NCBI GenBank assembly: GCA_043765375.1
Contig: JAYUJH010000031.1
Coordinates: 14,667-78,666 of the forward strand
Origin: JAYUJH01 sp043765375
GTDB taxonomy: Bacteria; Pseudomonadota; Alphaproteobacteria; Rickettsiales; UBA998
Reading direction: 5' to 3'
DNA: 64,000 nucleotides
Under the pieces are notes generated by a model, which was given only the letters and a program-made list of their open reading frames with translations, was not told the origin of the DNA and did not search any database. Within the stretch, counting starts at the first letter, position 1. Every line of letters begins with the position of its first letter. Shown here piece by piece: positions 19,533-29,737 of the stretch. The position numbers and the translations under genes are program-made.

Positions 19533-19850
19533 CTAGCTTAAATCTGATTTATCTATTTTTAACTTATTGACCTTTTCACGCAATGTTTTTGATGGACTAA
19601 AACTAACCACCGTTCGTGGCGTTATCACAACTTCTAACCCAGTTTTTGGATTGCGTCCCACCCGAGCTTTTTTATAACTCAAATTAAAGCTACCAAAACC
19701 CGCAATTTTTACCACCTCATCATTGCTCAAAACTTTAGTGATTTCCTCAAAAAAAGCATCAATAATCAACGCCGATTCATGCCGAGGAATCTTCAAATCC
19801 TCATAAATTATTCTGGATAAATCCGCTCTGGTTATAGTTTTTTGCGTCAT
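19533..19850 (-). CDS. ihfA: Integration host factor alpha subunit
   Basis: A 105-aa HU/IHF DNA-bending protein: TITRADLSRIIYEDLKI at the N terminus, GFGSFNLSYKKARVGRNPKTGLEV in the beta arm, and TPRTVVSFSPSKTLREKVN at the end. The alpha-type call rests on these motifs plus the rpmF-plsX-fabH-ihfA gene order. The start is MTQKTIT at 19850, just after fabH ends at 19864; the longer frame would overlap fabH. Confidence 0.9.
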   Translation of the reverse strand: MTQKTITRADLSRIIYEDLKIPRHESALIIDAFFEEITKVLSNDEVVKIAGFGSFNLSYKKARVGRNPKTGLEVVITPRTVVSFSPSKTLREKVNKLKIDKSDLS

Positions 19851-19863
19851 ATTTTTTACCTTT

Positions 19864-20814
19864 TCACCAGCGCACCAACGCCGCTCCCCAAGTGAAACCT
19901 GCACCAAGGGCAGTTAATGCTACCAAATCACCCTTATGCAATTTGTTATTTTGCACCGCATCATTCATGGCGAGTGGGATTGATGCAGCTGAGGTGTTGG
20001 CATGTTCACCAACATTTATCGCTACTTTTTCGGGTGCAATTCCAAGCCGTTTGCTACATGCTGATAAAATCCGTATATTCGCTTGATGTGGGATTAAATA
20101 ATCAATATCATCAATTTTTAATGAATGTTTGTGCAATAATTCTTCAGTCACATTAGACATTTTCTCCACAGCGTGACGAAAAACTTCTTTGCCTTCCATC
20201 GTTATATTGCCAACTTTCTGCCCCTTTGAAACGCCGCTGCTAGTGCATAATAAATCGCCATATTGCCCATCTGATTTGATGATGGAATCAATCATGCCTT
20301 GCTCATTATTTGCTTGCAAAATAATTGCACCCGCTCCGTCACCAAACAAAATTGCGGTGCGCCTGTCGCTCCAATCAATCACTCGTGACATAGTTTCCGC
20401 CCCAATTACCAAAGCGCATTTATAAATACCGCTTCGCATCATGCAATCTGCGATATGTAGCGCATAAACGAACCCACCACAAGCTGCATTTACATCAAAT
20501 GAAACTGCGTTTTTTGCGCCAATTTCTGCTTGAATGCGGGTTGCGGTTGAGGGCAGAGATTCGTCGGGGGTGGAGGTTGCAAGCACAATTAAATCTATAT
20601 TTGTTGCATCAATTCCTGCATTTTTTAGCGCAGATATTGCGGCTTTGCTGCCCAAATGCGAGGTATATTCGCCCTCTGCCGCAACGTGACGGTTTGTTAT
20701 ACCCGTTCGTTCAACAATCCATTCATGTGATGTGGATAAGGTTTTCGCCAATTCATCATTGCTAATTTTTTTGCTAGGAACGTAACCGCCAACTCCGATA
20801 ATTGAATTGCCCAT
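19864..20814 (-). CDS. fabH: 3-oxoacyl-ACP synthase III
   Basis: Initiates type II fatty-acid synthesis from acetyl-CoA and malonyl-ACP. The catalytic triad is visible: Cys in FDVNAACGGFVYAL (about residue 111), His in IPHQANIRI (about 245), and Asn in NVGEHANTSAAS (about 275). The N-terminal GVGGYVPSKKISNDEL and WIVERTGITNR are family motifs. 316 aa, normal length. Its start follows the plsX stop by 2 bp. Confidence 0.96.
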   Translation of the reverse strand: MGNSIIGVGGYVPSKKISNDELAKTLSTSHEWIVERTGITNRHVAAEGEYTSHLGSKAAISALKNAGIDATNIDLIVLATSTPDESLPSTATRIQAEIGAKNAVSFDVNAACGGFVYALHIADCMMRSGIYKCALVIGAETMSRVIDWSDRRTAILFGDGAGAIILQANNEQGMIDSIIKSDGQYGDLLCTSSGVSKGQKVGNITMEGKEVFRHAVEKMSNVTEELLHKHSLKIDDIDYLIPHQANIRILSACSKRLGIAPEKVAINVGEHANTSAASIPLAMNDAVQNNKLHKGDLVALTALGAGFTWGAALVRW

Positions 20815-20816
20815 GC

Positions 20817-21959
20817 TTAACCTTGTATCGCCACGGAGTGATTATTGGCAAGTTGATTATTTGTTGCCATTACGTCGCCAGCCGTTGCAGAAAAATGCGG
20901 TTGTTGCGAGTTTTGATTGCCCAGATTATGGCGAGCTAATTCAGCAGTTAAACGGCTGTTAATATCGCAATCAGCTAAAATATACGCCTTTTTCATCGCA
21001 TGATAAAACGCATAACCATCTGACCCGCCATGGCTTTTTATAGCAATGCCGTCCAAACCCAAAAACATTGCACCATTATAACGCCTTGGATCTAACCGCC
21101 GTTTCATCACAGCGAATGCAGGGCGAGCAAGCATATAACCCAATTTTCCCGTCCATGATTTGCTCAATGCTTGCTTCAATTCAGCGGAAAAATAACGAGC
21201 CGTGCCTTCCAATGTTTTGAGTGCAATATTCCCCGTAAATCCGTCCGTAACCACCACGTCAACGTCACCATTGCAAATATCATTGCCTTCAACATAACCT
21301 TTGAAGTTGATAGTTGAGGTGGAGCGAAGATTTTCTGCCACAATGTGCAGTGTTTCATGACCCTTCATTTCCTCAGAACCGATATTCAACAATGCTACTT
21401 TGGGATTGTCCTTTTGTAGCATCACCCGAGAATAGGAATCACCCATTAAAGCGAATAAAAATAAATCATTTGCATCACATTGCACATTTGCACCAATATC
21501 CAACATTACGATGCTAGAGCCACGATTGGGCATCAATCCCGTTAATGCAGGGCGGTAAATACTTGGCAATGTGCGCAATATCATCTTTGATAACGCCATA
21601 AATGCACCAGTATTGCCCGACGAAACAACACCGCACGCCTTGCCGTCCTTCACCGCTTGAATGCTCATACGCATGGAACTATTTTTCGCTTGACGCACTG
21701 CGATTGACGGCTTTTCATCATCAGAAATAACCACGTTTGTGTGAATAATTTCGCAAGCATTACGCAAGGACTTCATCGGTTTTGCATCAAGATAACGTTG
21801 CAGCGTCTTCTCATCACCATAAAGCAGAAACTTACGATTTGGCTGCTTTGAGTGCATAATTTGCAAGCCACGAATGACGGATTTAGGTGCTTTATCTCCG
21901 CCCATTGCATCAATGGCTAGGGGCAAATATTGTGCCATATTCACTGCATTCTCGCTCAC
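20817..21959 (-). CDS. plsX: Phosphate acyltransferase PlsX
   Basis: Makes acyl-phosphate from acyl-ACP for phospholipid synthesis. Motifs: LAIDAMGGDKAPKSVIRG at the N terminus; VSSGNTGAFMALSKMILRTLP; and GFTGNIALKTLEGTARY. The last ~30 residues (NQNSQQPHFSATAGDVMATNNQ) are a low-complexity tail beyond the usual end. Second gene of the rpmF-plsX-fabH-ihfA operon. Confidence 0.95.
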   Translation of the reverse strand: MSENAVNMAQYLPLAIDAMGGDKAPKSVIRGLQIMHSKQPNRKFLLYGDEKTLQRYLDAKPMKSLRNACEIIHTNVVISDDEKPSIAVRQAKNSSMRMSIQAVKDGKACGVVSSGNTGAFMALSKMILRTLPSIYRPALTGLMPNRGSSIVMLDIGANVQCDANDLFLFALMGDSYSRVMLQKDNPKVALLNIGSEEMKGHETLHIVAENLRSTSTINFKGYVEGNDICNGDVDVVVTDGFTGNIALKTLEGTARYFSAELKQALSKSWTGKLGYMLARPAFAVMKRRLDPRRYNGAMFLGLDGIAIKSHGGSDGYAFYHAMKKAYILADCDINSRLTAELARHNLGNQNSQQPHFSATAGDVMATNNQLANNHSVAIQG

Positions 21960-21998
21960 TATCTTGATTCTAACTCTGATTGCGTTTCAAATATTCTA

Positions 21999-22181
21999 TT
22001 AAATATTCACTTTGTCATCAGTTACCTTGCGACCATTATAATAGCCATCAGGGCTTACATGATGGGGGCGTTTTTGTGAACCAGTTGTTTGGCAAGTTGC
22101 AACTTGAACTGAATCCAAAGCATCATGCGACCTTCTCATTCCACGACGTGAAGGTGAAGTTTTTCTCTTAGGTACTGCCAT
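21999..22181 (-). CDS. rpmF: 50S ribosomal protein L32
   Basis: A 60-aa basic protein starting MAVPKRKTSPSRRGMRRSHDAL, the L32 signature, with the conserved HHVSPDGYYNGRKV end. It has only one cysteine of the zinc-ribbon set, as in many alphaproteobacterial L32 forms. It lies 40 bp before plsX and leads the operon. Confidence 0.97.
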   Translation of the reverse strand: MAVPKRKTSPSRRGMRRSHDALDSVQVATCQTTGSQKRPHHVSPDGYYNGRKVTDDKVNI

Positions 22182-22309
22182 AAAATATTATTCCTTAAGT
22201 TTATGTTTTGACATATTATTTAATTAGTGAATATAATTGGTTAAAATAAAAAAATCCAGTTATAAATCAACATATTGCGAATATTTTTTTTGTATGCTAA
22301 GTATGTAAC

Positions 22310-23365
22310 ATGTTTGATAATGTTAATGATGCTAATTCGCATAGCAATTCACAAGATATTTTATTGGGAAGTTCGCCAAGCGATGTTACGGGTGTGCCTC
22401 CTGAGAATGATTATTCTCAAAATGATAATTCTCAAAATGACTATGCTAACAAAGTTTGTGCAATAATTGTAACATTTAATATTGGTAAAAAAGTGTTGGC
22501 GGGGCTGGAATCTCTGATTAAACAAGTGAATTATGTTGTGATTGTGGATAATAATTCCGCTGATAATAGCTTTTTGGTTGCTGAAGACTTCGCCAAGCAA
22601 CATCATGGGCGAGTGCAGGTGGTGCAAAGTGGCATAAATAACCTCGCATTGGCGCAAAATCTAGGGATTAAGGCAGCCAAAGAACTTGGGGCGGATTTTG
22701 TGCTGTTAATGGATCATGATAGCGTTGCAGGCGAGGGTATGGTTGCAAGTTTGCGCCTTGCTTATGAAAATTATAATACAAATAGTGACAAAAAAGCCGC
22801 AATTATTGCCCCAAATCTGAGTGATAGATTCTCAGTGCGCCGTGCTTATTATATTTGTCATGTTAAGCGAATATTTTTTAGGCGCAGAACTTTTTCTGAT
22901 AAAAATGTCGGTAATGAGGCGATATTAGATGATTTAATGGTAGCGATTGCCTCTGGAAGTTTAATTCCAATGAAGGTGATTGAGCAAATTGGTATGATGA
23001 ATGAGGATTTGTGCATTGACCAGGTGGATTTTGAGTGGTGTTTGCGTGCAATCATCGCTGGGTATAAAATCATAGCGGTGCGTGATGCAATGCTTGAGCA
23101 TCAATTGGGCAAATGTCGTGATTTCAAAATGTTGAATATGTGCATCACCACCAGCAATCACAACCCAACAAGGCGATATTATATATATCGTAATCGCTTG
23201 CGTTTATGGCGAATATATGGGTTGCGATTGCCCGCTTTTGTGCTGTTTGATATATGCGCTATTATATTTGATTTAGGCAAAATAACATTTTTGGAAGCAA
23301 ATAAACGTGCCAAGTTCAAAGCTATATTAAAAGGAGTGCGTGATGCTATTGTTGGAGAGAAATAG
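22310..23365 (+). CDS. GT2-family glycosyltransferase (rhamnosyltransferase-like)
   Basis: A GT-A fold family 2 enzyme: the nucleotide-sugar site begins CAIIVTFNIGKKVLAGLESL near residue 50; VDNNSADNS and LLMDHDSVAGEGM (DxD region) follow. DQVDFEWCLRAIIAGYKI is typical of the rhamnosyltransferase subgroup. The first ~48 residues are non-conserved and Asn/Asp/Ser-rich, with three 15-bp repeats (22406-22450) encoding NDYSQ NDNSQ NDYAN. No signal peptide; expected at the inner face of the membrane in surface polysaccharide synthesis. It stands alone. Confidence 0.85.
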   Translation: MFDNVNDANSHSNSQDILLGSSPSDVTGVPPENDYSQNDNSQNDYANKVCAIIVTFNIGKKVLAGLESLIKQVNYVVIVDNNSADNSFLVAEDFAKQHHGRVQVVQSGINNLALAQNLGIKAAKELGADFVLLMDHDSVAGEGMVASLRLAYENYNTNSDKKAAIIAPNLSDRFSVRRAYYICHVKRIFFRRRTFSDKNVGNEAILDDLMVAIASGSLIPMKVIEQIGMMNEDLCIDQVDFEWCLRAIIAGYKIIAVRDAMLEHQLGKCRDFKMLNMCITTSNHNPTRRYYIYRNRLRLWRIYGLRLPAFVLFDICAIIFDLGKITFLEANKRAKFKAILKGVRDAIVGEK

Positions 23366-23455
23366 AGTAAAATATGTTTATAAATATGTATGGCTTTTGT
23401 GATAAATATTTTATGATACATATGATGAGTTAAAATGAAAGGGGGGTGACGAAGT

Positions 23456-25333
23456 TTGGCATCATTTAAGGATAATATAAATAGGAATAGCATAAACAAG
23501 GGTGATATAAAAAATATTCAGCGTGATTTGAGCAGTTGCGCCCGTGCAATCGGAGCAGACCCAGCTTTGAATATTTTGCTGCAAGGGAGCCATGTTCCAA
23601 ACATTCTGCTTGCGCAAAAACAAATATATGTGCCTTCTCCTGAAAATAATGATAGCCTAAATGATGCAAGGGGGCTAGTGGATAGGTTTGCTTTTGTGCG
23701 CCATTATCACAACCAAAAGTTGCATTTGCGTCATGCGCCATCAAGCCAAGCCAACAAAGTTATTTATGATGATTTGGAGCTGTTGCGCACTGAAATGGTT
23801 GGTGCAAAATATCTGCAAGGTAGTTTCAAGAGAATATGTGATAAGCATATTAATGATTGTTTGGCAGCGGGATATGAGGGGTTATCTGAGCGTGCAGATC
23901 CACCAATTAAGGATATTTTGCGGGCAGTTTTTTTGCAGCAAGTTCGTGCAGTTCCAGTGCCAAAAACTATTGAACGATTGGTGGATTTATGGCGACCATT
24001 TATCATCAGAGAAGCGGGGGCGCAGTTGCTAAATATGCAAAATAACTTGCATAATCAAGCTGTTTTTAACGCTGCAACCAAGCAATTGATTGATAAATTA
24101 GCCAATATTGAACAAGCTATGATGGGCGAAAAAGATTCTGCTCAAGGTGAAATAGATGAGGTTGAAACAGGTGAAAATGATGCGCCAAATGAAGGCGAAC
24201 AAAATGGTGATATTGCCGCAGAAACTGAACAACAAGGCTCAACAACTCAAGCTGAAAATGATGCAAATGAAAGCGGAGCAGATGATAATTTGTTTCCGCA
24301 AATGGGGCAGTTTGCCGAAACGGTTATGGGTTCGCTGGGTGATGAAATGTTGGAGGGGATTCCAATTCCTGAGATGCGCAGCACGCCTAATGCTAAAGCA
24401 AAATCACAACCATACATTGTATATAGCAATAAATATGATGAGATTATAACGGCGGACAAACTCGCATCTCCTGATGAAATAACAAGATTGCGGGAGGATT
24501 TGGATAGAAGATTGAAAGAGGTTCAAGGCGGGTTTAGCAAACTTACCAGCAGATTGCAGCGTTTATTGCTTTCTCGCCCGCCTCGTATGTGGTTATTTGG
24601 GCAAGAAGATGGCGTGTTGGATAGCGCAAGGTTGGGGCAGTTAGTTGCAAGCCCCGCTTTTACTCATGTTTTCAAGCAAGAACAAGTGCAAACTGATGTC
24701 CGTGATACGGTGATATGCTTGTTGTTGGATAATTCTGGTTCAATGCGGGGCAGACCAATCACGATTGCAGCAATATGTTCTGATATTTTAGGTGGAATAT
24801 TGGAGCGGGCAGGGGTGAAAGTGGAGATTTTAGGCTTCACCACCAAGGAATGGAAGGGCGGAAAATCTTATAAATCATGGATTCAAGCGGGCAAACCAGC
24901 ACGGGCTGGGCGGTTGAATGATTTACGCCACATTATTTATAAAAGTGCGGATACCCCATTCGTGCGAGCCAAGCGCAATTTGGCAGTTATGCTTAAAGAG
25001 GGATTGTTGAAGGAAAATATTGATGGCGAAGCGTTGCAATGGGCGCACCAACGATTGTGCTCTCGCCCTGAATCTCGCCGTATTTTAATGGTGATATCAG
25101 ATGGCGCACCAGTTGATGATGCTACATTATCTGTTAATCATGCGGGATATTTGGATCGTCATTTGCGCCAAGTTATTGCACAAATTGAATCAGAAAAATC
25201 AGTTGAATTGCTTGCTATTGGGATTGGTCACGATGTCACGAGATATTACGCACGTTCAATTTGCTTGCGTGATGTCAGCCGTTTAGGTGAAACCATGACA
25301 AGCGAATTGGTAAAATTATTCACCAAAAAATAG
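23456..25333 (+). CDS. cobT: CobT-like protein with C-terminal VWA domain
   Basis: A 625-aa protein with the CobT layout. The conserved N-terminal domain runs to about residue 220. A Glu/Asp/Gln-rich acidic linker follows (about 225-285), then a VWA domain with the MIDAS motif CLLLDNSGSMRGRPI near residue 420 and MVISDGAPVDD near 545. CobT with the AAA+ partner CobS assists CobN in cobalt insertion in aerobic cobalamin synthesis. No other cob gene is in view. The start is TTG, supported by a GGGGGGTGA ribosome site 7 bp upstream. The 3' end (25316-25332) is duplicated at 25348-25364. Confidence 0.88.
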   Translation: MASFKDNINRNSINKGDIKNIQRDLSSCARAIGADPALNILLQGSHVPNILLAQKQIYVPSPENNDSLNDARGLVDRFAFVRHYHNQKLHLRHAPSSQANKVIYDDLELLRTEMVGAKYLQGSFKRICDKHINDCLAAGYEGLSERADPPIKDILRAVFLQQVRAVPVPKTIERLVDLWRPFIIREAGAQLLNMQNNLHNQAVFNAATKQLIDKLANIEQAMMGEKDSAQGEIDEVETGENDAPNEGEQNGDIAAETEQQGSTTQAENDANESGADDNLFPQMGQFAETVMGSLGDEMLEGIPIPEMRSTPNAKAKSQPYIVYSNKYDEIITADKLASPDEITRLREDLDRRLKEVQGGFSKLTSRLQRLLLSRPPRMWLFGQEDGVLDSARLGQLVASPAFTHVFKQEQVQTDVRDTVICLLLDNSGSMRGRPITIAAICSDILGGILERAGVKVEILGFTTKEWKGGKSYKSWIQAGKPARAGRLNDLRHIIYKSADTPFVRAKRNLAVMLKEGLLKENIDGEALQWAHQRLCSRPESRRILMVISDGAPVDDATLSVNHAGYLDRHLRQVIAQIESEKSVELLAIGIGHDVTRYYARSICLRDVSRLGETMTSELVKLFTKK

Positions 25334-25410
25334 TATGGTTAGTGACTTTATTCACCAAAAAATAATGTTGGGGGCAGAAAATATTGCGCTCCCCCTAAAA
25401 CTTGTAACTC

Positions 25411-26780
25411 TTAAAACTTCCAGCCGCTAATCAACACAAACCTATCATTGCTTGTATCTTTGGAATTAATATTGGATTCCAGCTCCATATTACTATATTG
25501 CAACTCAATATTTATGCCATTATCAAAGTTTTTGCCCGCAGCTAGCACCACGACGGTTCTATCATCTTGGCGAACTTGTTGTCCAGCCTTAACTGCCCCC
25601 CGTTGCGCTCAATATAAGCATAGCCAACTTGCGGTTTCACATATAAACCATAGTCAAACTTTTGCTCATAACCAACCAAGAATTGATGAATAATTTTGCC
25701 ACGCGCTGCAACATTAGTATCTTCATAGCGTATTTTATAACCACCACTAACAGCTTTTTCTTTGTCAATTTGGTATTTCAATATTGCCGCGGCGGAATTG
25801 GCTTTGATTTTGTCAACTGCATCATTATTAAAATAGCGTAAGTCATTGCCGTAACGAGCATCAAGTTTCAACTTAGGGTTGATGATATATTGCAAGGCTA
25901 TTGCTGCACCATAATTATTAAACTCGCTGCTGCCGTCTTTGGAGAAATTAGCAAAACTTATTGTTGGTTGGATTTTTAAGTTTAGTGAGTTAATTTCAAA
26001 TAATGGCCCTGTGTTTGCACCAAAAACCACACTGTCTTTTGTGTTCAAAATATCCATATAAGTGCTATTGACGGCAAGGGCAGTTTTCCATTGTTTTGCC
26101 CACGTCCCGATATTATAATTAAAACCAAGGCGTGCTTGAGCGTTTAATCGTTCATCACGAATAGCATCATTAGTTATTTTCGTTCTCTTAACCCCGCCAG
26201 TTCCGCCAGTTAAATCTTGGTCATCAAGCAAATCATCAGCTGCATCAATCGCTCCGTCACCATTAACATCAATATCCAAATCACCGTCACCATCAGCATC
26301 TATAGCGTTTATTTCGCTTAAATCATCATCATTGAAGAAATCGCCATCACCATTTTCATCTTCAGTATCGTCCAATTGATCCAACACATCTTGCCCTTCC
26401 AAATCCAAATCTTGGAGCAAATCACCATCGTCTACATCATCTTCCATTTCACTATCATCACTGCTTGAGCCAGCTTTTTCGGCAAGCGGTGCATTACCAG
26501 CGTTCCTATCTGTTGCAACTCCAAGTTGCAATTTTCCATTCATGCTGAAATCACCATATGTGATTTTGTCTTTCGCTTGGACATTTGATGGGATTAACGC
26601 AATTAACGATGTGGCAATTAATGCGAATGCGATTAATTCGCAACTGGAGCGCAGTAAATGTTTTTTCACCAATTTTTTTTTCACCAATTTTTTTTGCGCC
26701 AAAGATTTTTGCGCCAAGGATTTTTGCGCCAAGGATTTTTGGACTAACGATTTATCAATAATTAACTCAGCAAATAACAT
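25411..26780 (-). pseudogene. Outer-membrane beta-barrel protein gene with frameshift at a G6 tract
   Basis: The first frame (26780 to 25542) has a basic N-terminal extension of K/Q/S/L repeats, a signal sequence ending SNVQA near residue 68, and an acidic calcium-binding-like section (DADGDGDLDIDVNGDGAID, EF-hand/dockerin style). Amphipathic barrel strands follow. It ends early as MIEPSWC. In the shifted frame the barrel continues from GQQVRQDDRTVVVLAAG to a perfect C-terminal beta-signal RFVLISGWKF at 25411. One extra C in the forward C6 run at 25596-25601 (coding G6) would join both. Could be phase variation, decay or a base-call error. A good AAGAG ribosome site supports the start. Confidence 0.75.
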
Positions 26781-26942
26781 AACTAACTCTTTTCACAATA
26801 TATAATATAACTACATATATTTTAGGATTATTCAAAAGTTAAATTATTTTTTACAAAGCGGGTGATTTATAAATATAAATATAAAATTGTCACATATATA
26901 TTTCACTTTGGCGATATCTGCACCATACTAGTCCTTACCTTG

Positions 26943-28175
26943 CTAATCTTTCATATTCAGCAAGCCATTTAAGCGATTTTGCGTGTTCCAGCCTGCTTGG
27001 TCACAAAAATTGAGCATTGTTTCTGCGTCACTCAAATGATCCAAAAAACGTGCAAGTGATTGAATTATAACAACTAATTCCACATCACTCGGCATTGCAT
27101 TATGTGTTATATGATGCGCAATTATCGCTAATCTCACAGTTGCATAACGCACACATAAAATGGTGAGGCGTTGCACAAAATCATCACCAAGCCCACTAAA
27201 CGGAAAAAAGTTCAAAGCAAGTTCGGTAGCTAGCCATTTTTTCAAAACTGGTTGGAGCGGTGTTTGCCACTCGGCAAGCCATTTTTCGCTTGCATTTTGC
27301 CATATTTCAGCACTATCATTACCCAAAATTAATGTTCCAGCATTTGCATCAAACTGCACATTCAATGCTTGCGTGATTAGGTTAATCGTATTTGTTAAGC
27401 GTGGATTAATCTGATTGGTAGTTAAATTGGCGAGCATTGCCAAAATATTCGCCAAATTAAAAGCATCGGCAATATTTGCTTGCGGTTTTGCCATTCGCCC
27501 TTGCGCAAACTTGAGATACATCGGAGTTGCCCCAGCCCAGTTTTCAGTTGGTTGCATAGCAAGCGCATCAAGTGTTGTTGTAATATTAATCAATGCCTGC
27601 TCAGCCGTGATGTTTGGTGATAAAACATGTTGCACTAGTATTTGGTGAAACGCAACTGCATCATTATCACTTAAATCTGATAGCGCATAATCTTTAATAG
27701 ATTCGGGCAGATTTGCTGTTTGAACTTTGTCATAATAATTATCAGCATCATTATTCACTGCCCCATTACTAATCACACCTTCATTTATCACACATAAGCG
27801 CACAATTTCGGGGCAGGAGAGGGCAGCACTCATTAATATATGTGACCCCATTTTGCGAGTTGCCCGTGGGAAAAAATTGCACGCATCACCCAGAAAATCC
27901 TCGCCATAATCACGATGAATGGAGCATAATCCAGCTTCATATTTAACACAAAAATCCGAGCAACTATCACGTTTCATGATATTGCCATCATTTGCTACAT
28001 CAACCGCTTGCAATAATTCAGGTGCATATTTCTCATATTTAGCGATGGTTGCTGCTCCAATTTGCATACCCCAGTTTTTGCAACAAGTATCTTCGCAAGC
28101 GTCACCCAAACAACGAAATTGTTTTAGTGCGGTGATTTGCAAAATATCATACATATTGTTAGAATTATGCGTCAT
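26943..28175 (-). CDS. fliB: Flagellin lysine-N-methylase FliB
   Basis: A 410-aa protein with the FliB cysteine-rich N terminus: FRCLGDACEDTCCKNWGMQI near residue 20, CSDFCVKYEAGLCSIHRDYG near 70, and FLGDACNFFPRATRKM near 95. FliB methylates surface lysines of flagellin, using a metal-sulfur type centre formed by these cysteines. It is the last gene of the flgI-to-fliB operon, 3 bp after fliW. The C-terminal half is poorly conserved. Confidence 0.88.
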   Translation of the reverse strand: MTHNSNNMYDILQITALKQFRCLGDACEDTCCKNWGMQIGAATIAKYEKYAPELLQAVDVANDGNIMKRDSCSDFCVKYEAGLCSIHRDYGEDFLGDACNFFPRATRKMGSHILMSAALSCPEIVRLCVINEGVISNGAVNNDADNYYDKVQTANLPESIKDYALSDLSDNDAVAFHQILVQHVLSPNITAEQALINITTTLDALAMQPTENWAGATPMYLKFAQGRMAKPQANIADAFNLANILAMLANLTTNQINPRLTNTINLITQALNVQFDANAGTLILGNDSAEIWQNASEKWLAEWQTPLQPVLKKWLATELALNFFPFSGLGDDFVQRLTILCVRYATVRLAIIAHHITHNAMPSDVELVVIIQSLARFLDHLSDAETMLNFCDQAGWNTQNRLNGLLNMKD

Positions 28176-28178
28176 AAA

Positions 28179-28715
28179 TTAGCTTGAAATCTCATTGGTA
28201 ATCATATGGCGCACCATATATTTATTGTTGCGCAACACGGATTGCTCCCCTTTTTTCGTTGATTTATCAATAAAAATTGGCGCACGAGCATTGACCGAAA
28301 TACGAACATTATTCATATCACGATAGACATTTACCACCAAAAACATGTCACAATTCTCAGGCGCAATGCTCAAATCCTGCATAATATCCAACAAATCAGC
28401 ACGTTCAACAATATTATTTTCAAGCAAAATCGGCATGATAATCAGTGAGAGGGAATGCTCCTCAAGCGATTGCAACAACTGAAATTGTGCAAACTTTTTG
28501 ATTGGGAAGTTGGTAATGCAAAAATATAGCTTATCCGCCATACCGAGCAAACCTCTTTCAATATTTATTTTTTTATCGTAATCAACATTGATTTTACCAA
28601 ATCGTGATTCAATCTGCCCCGTTCCCACCAGTTCCTGCGGGTTAAAAGTTTGCGACAAAATTGATGAATCATCAAGCAAAATATTATTTGTAGCAATTTC
28701 ATTAGCAAGCATCAT
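28179..28715 (-). CDS. fliW: Flagellar assembly factor FliW
   Basis: A 178-aa protein matching FliW: RGLLGMADKLYFCITNFP near residue 55; the FQLLQSLEEHSLSLIIMPI segment; and VVNVYRDMNNVRISVNARAPIFID with the final NNKYMVRHMI. FliW binds flagellin and the RNA-binding regulator CsrA, so that flagellin is translated only as it is exported. csrA is not in this window. The first ~35 residues are extra relative to the family. Placed between flgL and fliB. Confidence 0.88.
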   Translation of the reverse strand: MMLANEIATNNILLDDSSILSQTFNPQELVGTGQIESRFGKINVDYDKKINIERGLLGMADKLYFCITNFPIKKFAQFQLLQSLEEHSLSLIIMPILLENNIVERADLLDIMQDLSIAPENCDMFLVVNVYRDMNNVRISVNARAPIFIDKSTKKGEQSVLRNNKYMVRHMITNEISS

Positions 28716-28786
28716 ATCAACTCCATTTATAATTATATCATGATATTATTTAACTTATATTAATAATTACAATATTTCTAATTTGT

Positions 28787-29701
28787 TTATCTCAAAAAAT
28801 CAGCCAAATTGAGTGAGCTAATCCGAGAGAAAATCTGAAATGTGGCGGTTAAAGTTGCTTGATCAATTGCAACTTTTGAGGCAACTGCGACTGTATCCGC
28901 ACTGGTGATTTCGCCAGCAACTGAGGTGAAATATAGTTTGGTATCTTTTTGTTTGGTGATGATATTATCAACATTTGCACGCTTGGTTTGCACTCTTGAT
29001 GCGAGCGCATTAATTTCTTTAATGGAAGAATCCATCATATTTTGTGCTTTGGTAAGTTTTTCTGTGTTGTTTTGAGCATGTCCCTCAAGCCCAAGCGACA
29101 ATGCTGCAAAATATTTTTGGAAGGCGGGGTCATCAGCGCGAACGTCATATTCCAAATCAAACCCATCTTGCACACGGGTTACAACATTTTGCTTTGAGCC
29201 TTTATAATAACCATCATCAGCAACACCAATAACAAACGATGTCGGCACTGGATTATCAATCACGGGGGGAGTGTCGGTGGTTGTTCCACCAAATAAATAT
29301 CTGCCAGCGATATTGGCATTTAGCTCTTTTGCCATATTTTGAATTGCGGCTTTCATTTGAATCTCAAAGGTTGGATTGCCTGCAAAAGCTGGATTATTGC
29401 GCAATGTGAACAATTTCTTTGCATCTTCCGCAACTAAATATGCTTGATCCAAACCTTTTTCCACGGCTGTCAAACGGGTGGAAGTTTCAGCGTTATTATC
29501 CAAATACATCTGCACTCGCTTGACTTCTTTTTCCAAGCCAACCAATTGCTCAACTTGCCCGTTATATGCTTCAAAATCTCGCCCTTTCAAACCGCTTGAA
29601 AGCTGATCTTGCAAGTTCGCCAAGTTCACTTTGCTACGATTTGAGTTGTTAATCGCATTATTATAAATCGCTAAAGTTCCAATTCGTGATATTTCGCTCA
29701 T
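28787..29701 (-). CDS. flgL: Flagellar hook-filament junction protein FlgL
   Basis: A 304-aa flagellin-like junction protein. The N-terminal D0/D1 helices read NRSKVNLANLQDQLSSGLKGRDFEAY. The central YLFGGTTTDTPPV is the FlgL GGT motif. The C-terminal D0 helix ends ATFQIFSRISSLNLADFLR. It is exported through the flagellar secretion system and joins FlgK to the filament. A GAGGAAA ribosome site precedes it. Confidence 0.94.
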   Translation of the reverse strand: MSEISRIGTLAIYNNAINNSNRSKVNLANLQDQLSSGLKGRDFEAYNGQVEQLVGLEKEVKRVQMYLDNNAETSTRLTAVEKGLDQAYLVAEDAKKLFTLRNNPAFAGNPTFEIQMKAAIQNMAKELNANIAGRYLFGGTTTDTPPVIDNPVPTSFVIGVADDGYYKGSKQNVVTRVQDGFDLEYDVRADDPAFQKYFAALSLGLEGHAQNNTEKLTKAQNMMDSSIKEINALASRVQTKRANVDNIITKQKDTKLYFTSVAGEITSADTVAVASKVAIDQATLTATFQIFSRISSLNLADFLR

Positions 29702-29737
29702 AATTTTTTCCTCTATATTTTTTCAATATTTCCTCAA

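Noticed and set aside
26542..26805. Plus-strand ORF encoding FCAKDFCAKDF repeats
   Set aside because: Antisense reading of the 15-bp repeats in the outer-membrane protein gene; the minus strand has the signal peptide and barrel.
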